Positions 31,276-39,444 of a DNA stretch of 64,000 nucleotides are shown piece by piece. Position numbers and translations under genes: made by a program. The stretch covers positions 9,424,001 to 9,488,000 of the forward strand of contig NZ_CP108046.1 of NCBI RefSeq assembly GCF_041435115.1, written 5' to 3'. The notes beneath the pieces are model-generated. The model saw only the letters and a program-made list of their open reading frames with translations. It did not search any database and had not been told where the DNA came from. Origin of the DNA: Streptomyces sp. NBC_00289 (GTDB lineage Bacteria > Actinomycetota > Actinomycetes > Streptomycetales > Streptomycetaceae). Numbering within the stretch: the first letter of the stretch is position 1; every line of letters starts with the position of its first letter.

Positions 31276-31962
31276 ATGCCGTCACACGTCGACCCGCCGG
31301 CGGCCGCCCCGGGACACACTCCCCGGGGCGGCCGCCGACGCGACCCCGCCGCGGACCGGGCGATCCTGGACAGCACGCTCGGTCTGCTCGGCGAGGGACG
31401 CAGCTTCGGGGACCTGTCCATGGACCTGGTCGCGCAGCGTGCCGGTGTCGCCCGCGCCACCATCTACCGCCGCTGGCGCAACAAGGAGGAACTGGTGCTC
31501 GCCGCCCTGAGCACCCTCGACCTCCCCGTCCCGACGCTCGACGGACTGGGCCTGCGGGACCAGCTGGTGGCGCTCGTGGACCAGCTGCGCCACCGAGGCC
31601 AGGACACCAACCTGCACCGCCTGATCGGCAGCCTGCTCGGTGAGGCGGTACGCCGGCCCCAGCTGGTGGAGCAGTTCGAGGACACCGTCGTCGCGGCCCG
31701 GCGCGACGCCATCGTGCGGGCGCTGCGGGACGGCATCGCCGGCGGTGAGCTGCGCGCCGACCTCGACCTGGACGACGCGGTCGAGCTGCTCACCGGGCCG
31801 ATGGCCGCCCGGCTGATTCTCCGTCAACGGCCGGTGAAGTCACGGGCGTTCGCGGAAACCATCGTCGACACCTTCCTGAACGGAACCCGCATCACTCGTG
31901 CCGGGACAGGCCTCGGCACGGCACCGGAGCACCTTCCACCTCCCCAGGAGCCGCTGTCATGA
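31276..31962 (+). CDS. TetR-family repressor of the exporter operon
   Basis: A 228-residue TetR protein with HTH at SMDLVAQRAGVARATIYRRW and the C-terminal domain typical of regulators next to EmrB/QacA pumps (TetR_C_16-like; DTNLHRLIGSLLGEAVRRPQL). It begins 5 bp after the exporter stop and ends in an ATGA overlap with the hydrolase, so all three are one transcript. The nested palindrome upstream of the exporter is its probable site; the ligand may be the exported compound. Confidence 0.9.
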   Translation: MPSHVDPPAAAPGHTPRGGRRRDPAADRAILDSTLGLLGEGRSFGDLSMDLVAQRAGVARATIYRRWRNKEELVLAALSTLDLPVPTLDGLGLRDQLVALVDQLRHRGQDTNLHRLIGSLLGEAVRRPQLVEQFEDTVVAARRDAIVRALRDGIAGGELRADLDLDDAVELLTGPMAARLILRQRPVKSRAFAETIVDTFLNGTRITRAGTGLGTAPEHLPPPQEPLS

Positions 31963-33176
31963 AATTCCTCTTCGACGACCCCGCCTTCGACTACCAGGCA
32001 CTGCGCACCGCCGGATACGCCGACTACGGCGGTGCGCAGCTCGGCGAGGTCGTCGCGGTCGCCGCGCACATCGCCGACGGCGACACCGAAGCCTGGCGGC
32101 ACGCGTGGTCCACCCTCGCCGAGCGCGTCCACCGGCTGGGCACCACGGCCCGTGACGAGGGCCGCACCGTCGACGCGCGTTACGCCTTCCTGCGGGCCCA
32201 CAACTACTACCGGACCGCGGAGTTCTTCCAGCGCGAGCAGCAACGCGATCCCGAGGCCCTGCGGCTGATGCGGCTGTCCACGGAGTCCTTCGCCGACGCG
32301 GCCGAACTCATGGACCGGCCACCGGAGTTCATCCGTATTCCCTACGAGGACACCTCTCTGCCCGCCTACTTCTACCGGGTGGACGACTCGAACGAGCCCA
32401 GGCCGACGATCATCCACCACGGCGGCCTCGACTCCACAGTGGAGGAGGGCTACTTCTTCGTGGCGGAGGCGGCCCTCGCCCGCGGCTACAACTGCCTGTG
32501 CTTCGAGGGGCCCGGACAGGGCTCGGTCCTGCGTGAGCAGCAACTGGTCTTCCGCCCCGACTGGGAGAAGGTGGTCACACCGGTCGTGGACCACGCGCTG
32601 TCCCTGCCCGGCGTGGACCCCGACCGTCTGATGCTGGTCGGCACGAGCCTCGGCGGCCTGTTCGCGGTGCGGGCGGCGGCGTTCGAACACCGGCTGGCCG
32701 GCTGTGTCGCCCATGACGCGGTCTGGCAGCTGGGTGACGTCGTGGGACTGCCGCCGTTCGTGCTCGAGTGGGTCGAGCAGGGCTGCGACGACTTCGCCGA
32801 TCCGGTGATGTGGGGCATCGCCGCCCAGCAGACCTTCACCCGCTGGCTGCTGCGGCAGACGATGTGGACCTTCGGCGTCGACACGCCCTCCCAACTGCTG
32901 CGCCGGCTACCGGCGTTCGGCCTGTCGGACGTGATCGGCCAGGTGCGGTGTCCCGTGCTCGTGCTCGACGCGGAGGAGGACTTGTTCTTCGCCGGCCTGG
33001 AACACGCGAAGAAGGTCTACACGGGGCTCAACTCGGCCAAGACGCTGCATGTCTTCACGGCCGACGAGGGCGGCGGGGCGCACTGCCATTCGGGGGCGAT
33101 GAGGCTCTACCACGACCGGCTCTTCTCGTGGTTGCAGGAGACACTCGCGGCGGCCGACCGGCCGGCGGCGGCCTGA
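31959..33176 (+). CDS. FrsA/DPH-type alpha/beta hydrolase
   Basis: A 405-residue alpha/beta hydrolase with an N-terminal helical domain (about 1-130) as in FrsA/Ayg1/dihydropseudooxynicotine hydrolase-like enzymes. The oxyanion segment is HHGGLDSTVEEG, the nucleophile Ser230 lies in LVGTSLGGLFAV, the acid Asp lies in VLVLDAEEDLFF, and the His lies in EGGGAHCHSGA. The family hydrolyses C-C or ester bonds. In some tetronate pathways an alpha/beta hydrolase-fold enzyme (AbyA5 type) eliminates acetate, but its partner acetyltransferase is not present. It is coupled to the TetR gene by ATGA. Confidence 0.82.
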   Translation: MKFLFDDPAFDYQALRTAGYADYGGAQLGEVVAVAAHIADGDTEAWRHAWSTLAERVHRLGTTARDEGRTVDARYAFLRAHNYYRTAEFFQREQQRDPEALRLMRLSTESFADAAELMDRPPEFIRIPYEDTSLPAYFYRVDDSNEPRPTIIHHGGLDSTVEEGYFFVAEAALARGYNCLCFEGPGQGSVLREQQLVFRPDWEKVVTPVVDHALSLPGVDPDRLMLVGTSLGGLFAVRAAAFEHRLAGCVAHDAVWQLGDVVGLPPFVLEWVEQGCDDFADPVMWGIAAQQTFTRWLLRQTMWTFGVDTPSQLLRRLPAFGLSDVIGQVRCPVLVLDAEEDLFFAGLEHAKKVYTGLNSAKTLHVFTADEGGGAHCHSGAMRLYHDRLFSWLQETLAAADRPAAA

Positions 33177-33247
33177 ACGACGGGCGGCAGCGACAGCGGC
33201 GGCAGCCCGAGCGGCGGCGGCCACGCGCACGATCCCGGCCCGGACAC

Positions 33248-33273
33248 CCCGGCCCGCTCACCGGCGGGCCGGG
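33248..33273 (+). terminator. Hairpin terminator behind the hydrolase
   Basis: A 10-bp perfect stem CCCGGCCCGC/GCGGGCCGGG with a 6-nt loop and no U-tract, as is common in Streptomyces. Confidence 0.6.
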
Positions 33274-33423
33274 CTCCTGGCCGAATACCATTCGGCGGCC
33301 CGGTTCACGGCGGCAGATTTACTGCCCACCCGTATCCGGGCCGTCGGATTTTCATTCTCCTTAATGGCGGTGTAACGGAACGGACTGGCATCATGCATCG
33401 ACCTCGCATAGGCTGCACGTCAT

Positions 33424-33437
33424 AGCAGTAAACTGCT
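33424..33437. promoter_or_regulatory. Dyad upstream of the SARP gene
   Basis: AGCAGT-AA-ACTGCT, about 85 bp upstream of the SARP start. A possible operator for a higher-level regulator; no match to a known site is claimed. Confidence 0.35.
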
Positions 33438-33519
33438 GTCCATATGGGGCCTCAAACCTGGGGTCGGACGGGGGAACCAGAATTTAGTTGAATGCGTTTC
33501 GTGCATTCGGGGGGTTGTC

Positions 33520-34335
33520 GTGTCCCTGTCCTGTTTACCGCCTGATCATGCGCTCCGCTACGAGCTGCTGGGCCGGCTGCGGGTGACCCGCGGCGGAGTC
33601 GACCTCACGCCGGAGCAGCCAAAGCTCGCCAAACTACTCGCCCTGCTCCTGATCAGGGCGGGCGAGACCGTGCCGGGGGAGAAACTCGTGGCCGAACTCT
33701 GGGAACAGGGCCCGCCGCGCTGCGCCTTCGCCAGTCTGCGCGTATACGTTTCCCAATTGCGGAAAGTGCTCAACGGTCCCAGGGGAGCGTCTCCGATCGC
33801 TACGACATCACCGGGTTACATCCTCGACGTGAGCAGTGCCACAACAGACGTCAAGGATTTCGAGTCGTTGTACATTCGTGGCCGAGAACGCTACGGCGCC
33901 GCCGATTTCCTGCAGGCCTCAGAACTTCTCCGCCGAGCCCTGTCACTGTGGCGGGGCCCGGTTCTGGAGGGAATTCAAAGGCCGCTGAACATCGAATCAT
34001 TCCTGGCCGTGCAGGAGGAAAAACGGCTGAATTGCACCGAGCTGAGCATCGACTCCGCGCTGGCACTCGGTCGCCATCACGAGGTGATCGAGGACCTGAA
34101 GGGACTCCTCGTCCAGCATCCTCTCCGGGAGCCCTTCTACCGCCAGTTGATGGTCGCCCTGTACCGGGCGGGTCGTCAGGGGGACGCGCTGGGGACGTAC
34201 CGCAACGCCCGCCGGGTCATCAGGGAGGAACTGGGTGTCGAGCCGGGGCCGACCCTGCGCCTGGCCCAGGAGGCCATACTCCGGGCCGACCCGGTCCGGC
34301 TGGAGGCCGCCGGCGTCGTCCCCGCCATCCACTGA
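33520..34335 (+). CDS. SARP/AfsR-family pathway activator with TTA codon
   Basis: A 271-residue SARP: an OmpR-type winged helix (YELLGRLRVTRGGVDL ... SLRVYVSQLRKVL, about 13-90) followed by a bacterial transcriptional activator domain (DFESLYIRGRERYGAADFLQASELLRRALSLWRG to the end). Such proteins switch on antibiotic operons. Start is GTG with GGGGGG upstream. Codon 6 (33535-33537) is TTA, so translation should depend on the bldA tRNA. It sits between the acyl-tetronate-type locus and the carbazole-type locus and could serve either. Confidence 0.92.
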   Translation: MSLSCLPPDHALRYELLGRLRVTRGGVDLTPEQPKLAKLLALLLIRAGETVPGEKLVAELWEQGPPRCAFASLRVYVSQLRKVLNGPRGASPIATTSPGYILDVSSATTDVKDFESLYIRGRERYGAADFLQASELLRRALSLWRGPVLEGIQRPLNIESFLAVQEEKRLNCTELSIDSALALGRHHEVIEDLKGLLVQHPLREPFYRQLMVALYRAGRQGDALGTYRNARRVIREELGVEPGPTLRLAQEAILRADPVRLEAAGVVPAIH

Positions 34336-34413
34336 TCGCGGCAGCCGTCCACCCGCACGCGCTTTACCCGGCGACTGCGGCTGCTTAACCGCCCACGGAT
34401 AGCGTGCAGATGA

Positions 34414-34430
34414 CCCCGCGTCCCGCGGGG
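34414..34430. terminator. Short GC hairpin downstream of SARP
   Basis: CCCCGCG-TCC-CGCGGGG, a 7-bp stem. It may help end transcription from either side. Confidence 0.4.
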
Positions 34431-34467
34431 GAGCTCGATGCCGTTCTCAGCCGTGTACGGACGTGTA

Positions 34468-34495
34468 CGGGCCACGGTGCCGTGACCGTGGCCCG
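34468..34495. terminator. Bidirectional terminator hairpin
   Basis: An 11-bp perfect stem CGGGCCACGGT/ACCGTGGCCCG with a 6-nt loop, between the convergent SARP gene and the PLP enzyme gene. Confidence 0.65.
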
Positions 34496-34585
34496 GCGCA
34501 GCCCTCGGAAGACCGTCGGACCCGCGCCGGGTCCCACCTGATCCGGCGGCGTCACGCCTGCGTGGTTCACCACCGTGGCACCGGC

Positions 34586-35548
34586 TCAGGTGCGGATCCA
34601 GCGGTGGTAGGCGCCCAGGTCGACGTTGCTGCCGCAGATGATGGTGGCCACATGGCGGCCGGCGAAGCGGTCACGGTCTTCCAGGACGGCCGCGATGCCG
34701 AGGGCCGCTGAGGGTTCGACGACCAGACCCGCGCGCTCCAGGAGCATGCGCATGCCCGCGACGATGGACGCCTCGTGGACCAGGACGGCGTCGTCGGCCA
34801 CCCTGAGAAGGTCGTCCAGGACCTCGGGGATGGGGTACCGGCCGGCGACGCCGTCGGCGATCGTGTCGGTCGAGTCGGTGGTGACGACCCGGCGCCGGTG
34901 CCAGGATCGGGTCATCGCGGGTGCGCCGAGGGGCTGCACGCAGATCACCTCGACATCCGGCGAAAGGGTCTTCAGGACGTAGCCCACGCCGGTGGCCAGC
35001 GCGCCGCCGCCCAGAGCGATCAGGACGGCGTCGAAGGAGGAGGCACCGCTCGCCAGTTCCAGGCCGATGGTCGCCGCGCCCTCGCAGGTCTCGATGTCGA
35101 GACTGTCCTCGACCAGCCGGACACCGCGCCGCTGCGCGATACTCACGGCCCGTTCGCGGGCCATCTCGAAGTCGCCGTCCACCAACTGCAACTCGGCGCC
35201 CAGCGCGCGGATCCGATCGAGCTTGACAGCGGGCGCCCTACGCGATGCCACCACCGTCACATCGAGGCCACGGCGACGACCGGACCAACCGAGTGCCTGG
35301 CCGAGGTTCCCGGCACTGGCGCACACCGCGGCCGTGCGGCCCTGCTGGGTCAGCAGGCCGGCGACACGTTCGGTGCCGCGGGCCTTGAAGCTGCGCACCG
35401 GGTTCGCCGTTTCCAGCTTGATACTCACCGTGCACCCGAGCTCGCGTCCCAACGCGTCGCACTGGTACAGCGGAGTGTCGAGAAAGACCGGGTCGATGTC
35501 CCGGCGTGCCGCGCGGATCCGGGCAAGATCGAGGCGCGTCGTGAGCAT
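34586..35548 (-). CDS. PLP-dependent threonine/serine dehydratase-like enzyme (fold II)
   Basis: A 320-residue tryptophan-synthase-beta-family enzyme. The PLP Lys is Lys55 in NPVRSFKARG, Asn is in CASAGNLGQALGW, and the phosphate loop is ALGGGALATGVG. These are typical of threonine/serine dehydratases and related diaminopropionate-type or hydroxyaspartate enzymes. It would deaminate a hydroxy-amino acid to a keto acid or carry out beta replacement. It lies 38 bp after the methyltransferase on the same strand and is probably co-transcribed. Whether it belongs to the neighbouring pathway is unclear. Confidence 0.82.
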   Translation of the reverse strand: MLTTRLDLARIRAARRDIDPVFLDTPLYQCDALGRELGCTVSIKLETANPVRSFKARGTERVAGLLTQQGRTAAVCASAGNLGQALGWSGRRRGLDVTVVASRRAPAVKLDRIRALGAELQLVDGDFEMARERAVSIAQRRGVRLVEDSLDIETCEGAATIGLELASGASSFDAVLIALGGGALATGVGYVLKTLSPDVEVICVQPLGAPAMTRSWHRRRVVTTDSTDTIADGVAGRYPIPEVLDDLLRVADDAVLVHEASIVAGMRMLLERAGLVVEPSAALGIAAVLEDRDRFAGRHVATIICGSNVDLGAYHRWIRT

Positions 35549-35586
35549 GACCGGCAACGTACCGCAGGGTGGGCAGCGCCTGAGGG

Positions 35587-36234
35587 TCAGCTCCCGGTCT
35601 CGTCGCGGCGGCAGTGCACGAAGAGGTGGGGTTCGGGTTCGGCGTCGGGGTGGTTCGGGGCGAAGGTGGAGCTGTGCCGGGACAGCACCACCAGTCCCGC
35701 CGTCTCCAGCATGCCGGTGATGTCCTCCTCGGCGAAGCTGGTCGCGCGGACCGGTTGGCCCATGAAGGCCACCTCGACGTCCTCCACGTCCGCGGGCACG
35801 GTGGCCAGCACCAGATGCCCGCCGGGCCGCAGGGCCAGGGTCAGTTGCCGCATCACTGCCGACTGCTCGGCGCGGGTCATCTGCAGGAGCGAGAAGAACA
35901 CGCACACGCCGTCGAACGAGTCCGCCTCGAGCGGGAGATCCCGGATGTCGGCGCAGCGGAACTCGGCCTCGGGTACCTGGCGGGCGGCGAGTTCGACCAT
36001 GACGGGGGAGATGTCGACGCCCAGTACCGAGTGCCCCGCGTCGTTGAGCGCGGCCGCGGTGGGCCGCCCGGTGCCGCTGCCCACGTCGAGCGTCCGCGCG
36101 GCGGGCGGCAGCCGCTCGATCAGCCACTCCAGCGCGGACAGGTGCGCGGGGGCATGAGCGAACGCCTTCTCGTAGTCGGGGCCCAGCGCGTCGAACAGCA
36201 CGGCGGCGGGCGGCCGTTGGTCCTCGTGACTCAC
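35587..36234 (-). CDS. SAM-dependent methyltransferase (class I)
   Basis: A 215-residue methyltransferase with the SAM motif LDVGSGTGRPT (about 49-59), the acidic residue in VLGVDISPVMV, and CADIRDLPLEADSFDGVCVFFSLLQM followed by LRPGGHLVLATVP. The start is GTG at 36234 with GAAGGGA upstream. The substrate is unknown. As a tailoring enzyme it could methylate the product of the adjacent aminotransferase/ThDP/KASIII operon. The shared upstream region holds a perfect palindrome. Confidence 0.85.
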   Translation of the reverse strand: MSHEDQRPPAAVLFDALGPDYEKAFAHAPAHLSALEWLIERLPPAARTLDVGSGTGRPTAAALNDAGHSVLGVDISPVMVELAARQVPEAEFRCADIRDLPLEADSFDGVCVFFSLLQMTRAEQSAVMRQLTLALRPGGHLVLATVPADVEDVEVAFMGQPVRATSFAEEDITGMLETAGLVVLSRHSSTFAPNHPDAEPEPHLFVHCRRDETGS

Positions 36235-36356
36235 GTCGGTGTCCCTTCGCTCGCAAGGCTGCATCGTCGCACCCGCCGGTCGGATTCCACAACGACCGCC
36301 CGGTGCGGCGGACGGCGGAGAACGCGGGCCGTACTCGACGAAGGTCACATTCCTGT

Positions 36357-36368
36357 TGTCGTACGACA
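36357..36368. promoter_or_regulatory. Perfect 12-bp palindrome
   Basis: TGTCGTACGACA lies in the 270-bp region between the methyltransferase (minus) and the small ORF at 36505 (plus). Possible operator. Confidence 0.4.
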
Positions 36369-36504
36369 GGGTGGTGGACCGCTGGAGTTCCGCGGCGGGT
36401 TCGCCGATCGGCCCGGGAGTGTGGCCGGTCGGCCGACGCGGTGTCGCGGCGGGCACGCCTAGCGTGGTTCCGGCCACGTCACCGCACCGCAAGGGGGATG
36501 TTCG

Positions 36505-36837
36505 ATGGATCAGCAAGGGACGACCGGAACACACGCCGACGCCACGGCCATGGGCGGACCGACCACGGAGTTCGAACCGGACGTCATGGACCTGCTGGTG
36601 GAGACACTGCGTCGCGCGGTGAGGCGTGAGTTGCCGTCCGTGGGCACGGACGCTGTGCTGGGCGAGCTCGTGATGGGGGACACGGGTGACGTGTGGCGCG
36701 TGCTCACTCCGCACGACGTGGTTCACTGCCGTAGAAGCCGAGACGGCTGGGTTCGCTGCCGAACGCCTCGCATGGCCGGCCGGCTCCCGCCAGTGCGGCG
36801 CGCACGGCGTCGTTGGCCTGTCGGCTGCCGACGGTGA
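36505..36837 (+). CDS. Doubtful small ORF, possibly a decayed ACP
   Basis: 110 codons with ATG after an AAGGGGGA-like site. The N-terminal half contains DVMDLLVETLRRAVRRELP and GTDAVLGELVMGDTGDVWRVL, whose spacing resembles an acyl carrier protein (helix 1, then LGEL-x-x-DS-x-DV). The modified Ser would be Thr here. The last 45 codons are read from the antisense of the aminotransferase 3' end and look like junk (Arg-rich). It may be the 5' remnant of an ACP gene cut by a deletion that also extended the aminotransferase tail. Low certainty. Confidence 0.35.
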   Translation: MDQQGTTGTHADATAMGGPTTEFEPDVMDLLVETLRRAVRRELPSVGTDAVLGELVMGDTGDVWRVLTPHDVVHCRRSRDGWVRCRTPRMAGRLPPVRRARRRWPVGCRR

Positions 36838-37771
36838 GCCGGAGGCCCTCGCCGGGGTAGTGGCGTGCCTGGACACCGGCGGCGGCGAGTGCGCCGGCCG
36901 CGTCATCGACGGGGTCGGGCGCGGCCAGCCAGAGCGAGTTGGTGTGGCTCTGGCCTATGTGCCAACCGAGGTCGACGAGTTGCCGCCGCAGCCGTGTCCG
37001 TTCGGCGACCACCGTCCGCACGCGCCGGCCCAGCTCGCTGCCGGCCCGCAGCGAGGCCTCCACGGCCGCACTCGCCACCGCGTTGATGCCGAACGGCAGT
37101 TGCTGCCGGCGGACGCGCGCCACCAGGTCGGGCGCACCGATTCCGTATCCGACCCGCAGGGCCGCGAGGCCGTAGGCCTTGGAGAAGGTGCGCAGGACCA
37201 GCAGGCGGGGATGGGCGTCCAGGAGCGTGAGCGTGTCCGGCAGGCCGGGGTCGCGGGCGAACTCCACGTACGCCTCGTCGAGGAGGACGGTGACCTGTGG
37301 GGGGACACGGCGCAGGAACGCGACCAGTTCGTCCGCGGTGATCAGGCTTCCGGTCGGGTTGTGCGGATTGCACAGGACCACGACGCGGGTGTGGTGGTCG
37401 AGTGCCGCGAGGATGGCGTCCAGGTCCTGTCGTCCGTCCGGGGACAGGGGCACGGGAACGGGTCGGGCGCCGACCATGCCCGCCAGCAGGGGATACGCGT
37501 CGAAGGTGCGCCAGGCGTGGACCATTTTGTCGCCGCGTTCGACCACCGCCTGCAGCAACTGCAGGGCCACGCCCACCGATCCGCTGCCGACCGCGACGCG
37601 CGCGGGAGGCACCCCGACCCAGGCCGCGATCCGCTCCGTGAGGTCGTCCGGGTGGAACTGCGGGTATCGGTGGGCCTGTTCGACGGCTCGTCGCATCGCC
37701 TCGCGCACCGAGGGCAGCGGAGGGTACGGGCTCTCGTTGAGGGCCAGGCGGTGCAGCACGGGGACGTCCAC
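36704..37771 (-). CDS. HisC/aromatic amino acid-type aminotransferase
   Basis: A 355-residue fold-I aminotransferase of the histidinol-phosphate/aromatic group. It has RLALNESPYPPLPSVREAM at the start, VVVLCNPHNPTGSLI, the PLP Lys198 in LRTFSKAYGLAALRVGYG and the substrate Arg near the C-terminus (GLRLTVGS). It would convert an aromatic amino acid such as tryptophan to its keto acid. The GTG start is 3 bp after the KASIII-like gene. The last 25 residues (after AALAGAGRPCEAF) look non-homologous, consistent with a 3' rearrangement. In the carbazole model it supplies indole-3-pyruvate. Confidence 0.87.
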   Translation of the reverse strand: MDVPVLHRLALNESPYPPLPSVREAMRRAVEQAHRYPQFHPDDLTERIAAWVGVPPARVAVGSGSVGVALQLLQAVVERGDKMVHAWRTFDAYPLLAGMVGARPVPVPLSPDGRQDLDAILAALDHHTRVVVLCNPHNPTGSLITADELVAFLRRVPPQVTVLLDEAYVEFARDPGLPDTLTLLDAHPRLLVLRTFSKAYGLAALRVGYGIGAPDLVARVRRQQLPFGINAVASAAVEASLRAGSELGRRVRTVVAERTRLRRQLVDLGWHIGQSHTNSLWLAAPDPVDDAAGALAAAGVQARHYPGEGLRLTVGSRQANDAVRAALAGAGRPCEAFGSEPSRLGFYGSEPRRAE

Positions 37772-37774
37772 CGG

Positions 37775-38794
37775 TCAGCCCCGCCCGCCGTGCCAGCGGA
37801 CGGCGAGGGCGCCGGCGAAATCGCCCGCGTGGGCGAAGCCCCCGAGTACTACCAGGTCACCGTCCTCGACCTGCCGTGTGCGGATCGCACGGTCCAAGGT
37901 GATCGGGATCGCCGCGCCGAACAGGTTCCCGTACTGGTCGAAGGTGTTGAGGTGCCGTTTCGCGGGCAGCTGCAGCGCCTCTCGCCAGTTCCGCAGGAAG
38001 GTTCGGTTGGGCTGGTTGGTGATGAGGGCGTCGATGTCGGCGGTCGCCACGCCCAGGCGCCGGCACAGCTCCGTGACCACCTCCGGTACCAGGCGGTTTC
38101 CGCGGGCCAGCACCTTGGCGACACTGGCGTCGGTGAAGCCGATCCGCAGTTGGGACTGCCCCGGCTCCCAGTACTTGCGGCCGTCGTCGAGCGCCACCGT
38201 CATGTCCCCGGCGTACGCGCCGATATGCCGCGTCTCCACGTCGAGGACCGGGGCCTCGGCCGACGTCGTCACATACCCCACGCCGCAACCGTCACCCGGG
38301 ATCGCGGCCTGCGCGAGCCCGCGCACCTCGGACTGGGTGAAGCACTGGCCCGCAGCGCTCTGCGCGTTGCAGATGAGCGCGGTCCTCGCGTCGGTGGTGG
38401 TGAGGATCTGGCGGGCCAGCTTCACCATGTACACGAAGGACGCGCAGCCGGCGTTGGCCACGTCGACGAGCCACTCCGGATTCAGTCCCAGCCGGCGTGC
38501 CACCTCGGTTCCGGCGCCCACGAACGGCAGGTCCGGCAGCTGGCTGTGCACCAACAGCACGTCGACACCGCGGATCGCGTTGCCGCCGTGCCGTTCGATC
38601 AGCGGCTGTACGGCACGCTCCACCATGTCCGCGTTGGTCTCGTCGGCGGCCACGTGGTGCCGTGACGGCGGCACCTTGAACATGGGGTGGTCACGGAGCT
38701 TGTCCTCGGCTCCGGGATAGTCGGTGTAGAACTCGGCGGGGATCGGCTCGCCGGGCAGATAGCTCGCGACGTCGGTGAGGCTGACCGTGGTCAC
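37775..38794 (-). CDS. KASIII-like enzyme (CqsB3-type candidate)
   Basis: A 339-residue thiolase-fold protein of the FabH-like group. Cys117 is in DVANAGCASFVYMV, and Asn290 is in FDQYGNLFGAAI. The place of the catalytic His is Asn (Asn260 in ALITNQPNRTFL). It is translationally coupled to the SRPBCC gene by GTGA. The set ThDP enzyme - ARO/CYC-like protein - KASIII is that of carbazole alkaloid assembly, where this protein joins the acyloin product to an acyl unit carried on an ACP. Other His-less KASIII-like proteins act as acyltransferases, so the exact reaction is open. Confidence 0.8.
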   Translation of the reverse strand: MTTVSLTDVASYLPGEPIPAEFYTDYPGAEDKLRDHPMFKVPPSRHHVAADETNADMVERAVQPLIERHGGNAIRGVDVLLVHSQLPDLPFVGAGTEVARRLGLNPEWLVDVANAGCASFVYMVKLARQILTTTDARTALICNAQSAAGQCFTQSEVRGLAQAAIPGDGCGVGYVTTSAEAPVLDVETRHIGAYAGDMTVALDDGRKYWEPGQSQLRIGFTDASVAKVLARGNRLVPEVVTELCRRLGVATADIDALITNQPNRTFLRNWREALQLPAKRHLNTFDQYGNLFGAAIPITLDRAIRTRQVEDGDLVVLGGFAHAGDFAGALAVRWHGGRG

Positions 38795-39444
38795 CGGCCC
38801 ACCGCCTTCGCCGGTGCCACGCTGACGGGCAGACCGTTGCGGTGGCGGTGTTCCAGGATCGCCTTGAGGTTGTTCATCTCCACGGTGTGTCCCGCGTAGA
38901 AGAGCTCCCAGAAGTCGCCCACCCAGGCCCGGTCCGGGCGCGGAGCCTTGTCGGGGTGGGGGTTGTCGTCGTAGTAGGGGTGGCGGCAGTTGGTCCAGGT
39001 GATCACCGACCCCGGCTTGTCGAGCACCAGGGCCGCCGGCACGACACGCATCAGGTAGATCATCCACAGGGTCTCGCCCTGGTCCCAGGAGCAGTGGTAG
39101 TCCACGGTCAGGGCCTCGGCGTTGGCGACGACCTTGCAGTAGATCGTCGTGTCGTCCTCGAGCCGGTCCTGGCCCACCCACAGGCCGGGTGTGCCGCTGG
39201 GCGCGAAGTCCCGCAGGCTGCAGGTCCATTCCTCCAGGTGGTGCCCCTGGCGCAGGTAGTCGAAGGCCTGCTCCGGAGGGCAGTCCACGTGGGCGTGGAT
39301 CGTGCAGTACTGCCCGTAGACCTGGTGGTGCGGATAGACGGCGTGGGTGAGCTCCATGCAGTGCGCGGTCAGCTCCTCCTTGCCGAAGTTCTCGATCCGC
39401 ATCAGACCGGGGATGTCAGCCAGTGTGGACGACGCCTCGCGCAT
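38791..39444 (-). CDS. SRPBCC (ARO/CYC-like) protein, CqsB2-type cyclase candidate
   Basis: A 217-residue START/Bet v1-type protein: after an N-terminal extension comes YCTIHAHVDCPPEQAFDYLRQGHHLEEWTCSLRDF, the usual opening of a polyketide cyclase/SRPBCC domain, and later GDFWELFYAGHTVEMNNLKAILE, the C-terminal helix. ATG at 39444 has AAGGAG upstream, although it overlaps the ThDP stop by 29 bp. Between a ThDP enzyme and a KASIII-like enzyme it matches the ring-closing CqsB2-type protein of carbazole pathways. A lipid-binding role cannot be excluded. Confidence 0.75.
   Translation of the reverse strand: MREASSTLADIPGLMRIENFGKEELTAHCMELTHAVYPHHQVYGQYCTIHAHVDCPPEQAFDYLRQGHHLEEWTCSLRDFAPSGTPGLWVGQDRLEDDTTIYCKVVANAEALTVDYHCSWDQGETLWMIYLMRVVPAALVLDKPGSVITWTNCRHPYYDDNPHPDKAPRPDRAWVGDFWELFYAGHTVEMNNLKAILEHRHRNGLPVSVAPAKAVGR

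Larger units (their letters stand above)
33177..33519. other. Intergenic region before the SARP gene
   Basis: No gene is supported here. It starts with a strong hairpin (33248-33273) behind the hydrolase, becomes AT-richer after 33340, and carries two short dyads before the SARP start (33424-33437 AGCAGT-AA-ACTGCT and 33490-33508 GAATGC-N7-GCATTC). The second lies just before the ribosome-binding site. Confidence 0.5.

Noticed and set aside
28967..31285. 772-codon minus-strand ORF opposite the PPTase and exporter genes
   Set aside because: It is the antisense shadow of two clear genes; the composition is Gly/Asp/Glu/Gln-rich with no domain, as expected from high third-position GC.
31959..33176. 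Hydrolase as an assured AbyA5-type dehydratase
   Set aside because: The required AbyA4-type acetyltransferase is missing and the sequence is closer to FrsA/Ayg1-like hydrolases, so only an uncertain role is given.
34336..34400. GCAGCCG/CGGCTGC pair right after the SARP stop as a terminator
   Set aside because: The loop would be over 30 nt; the compact 11-bp stem at 34468-34495 is a far better candidate.
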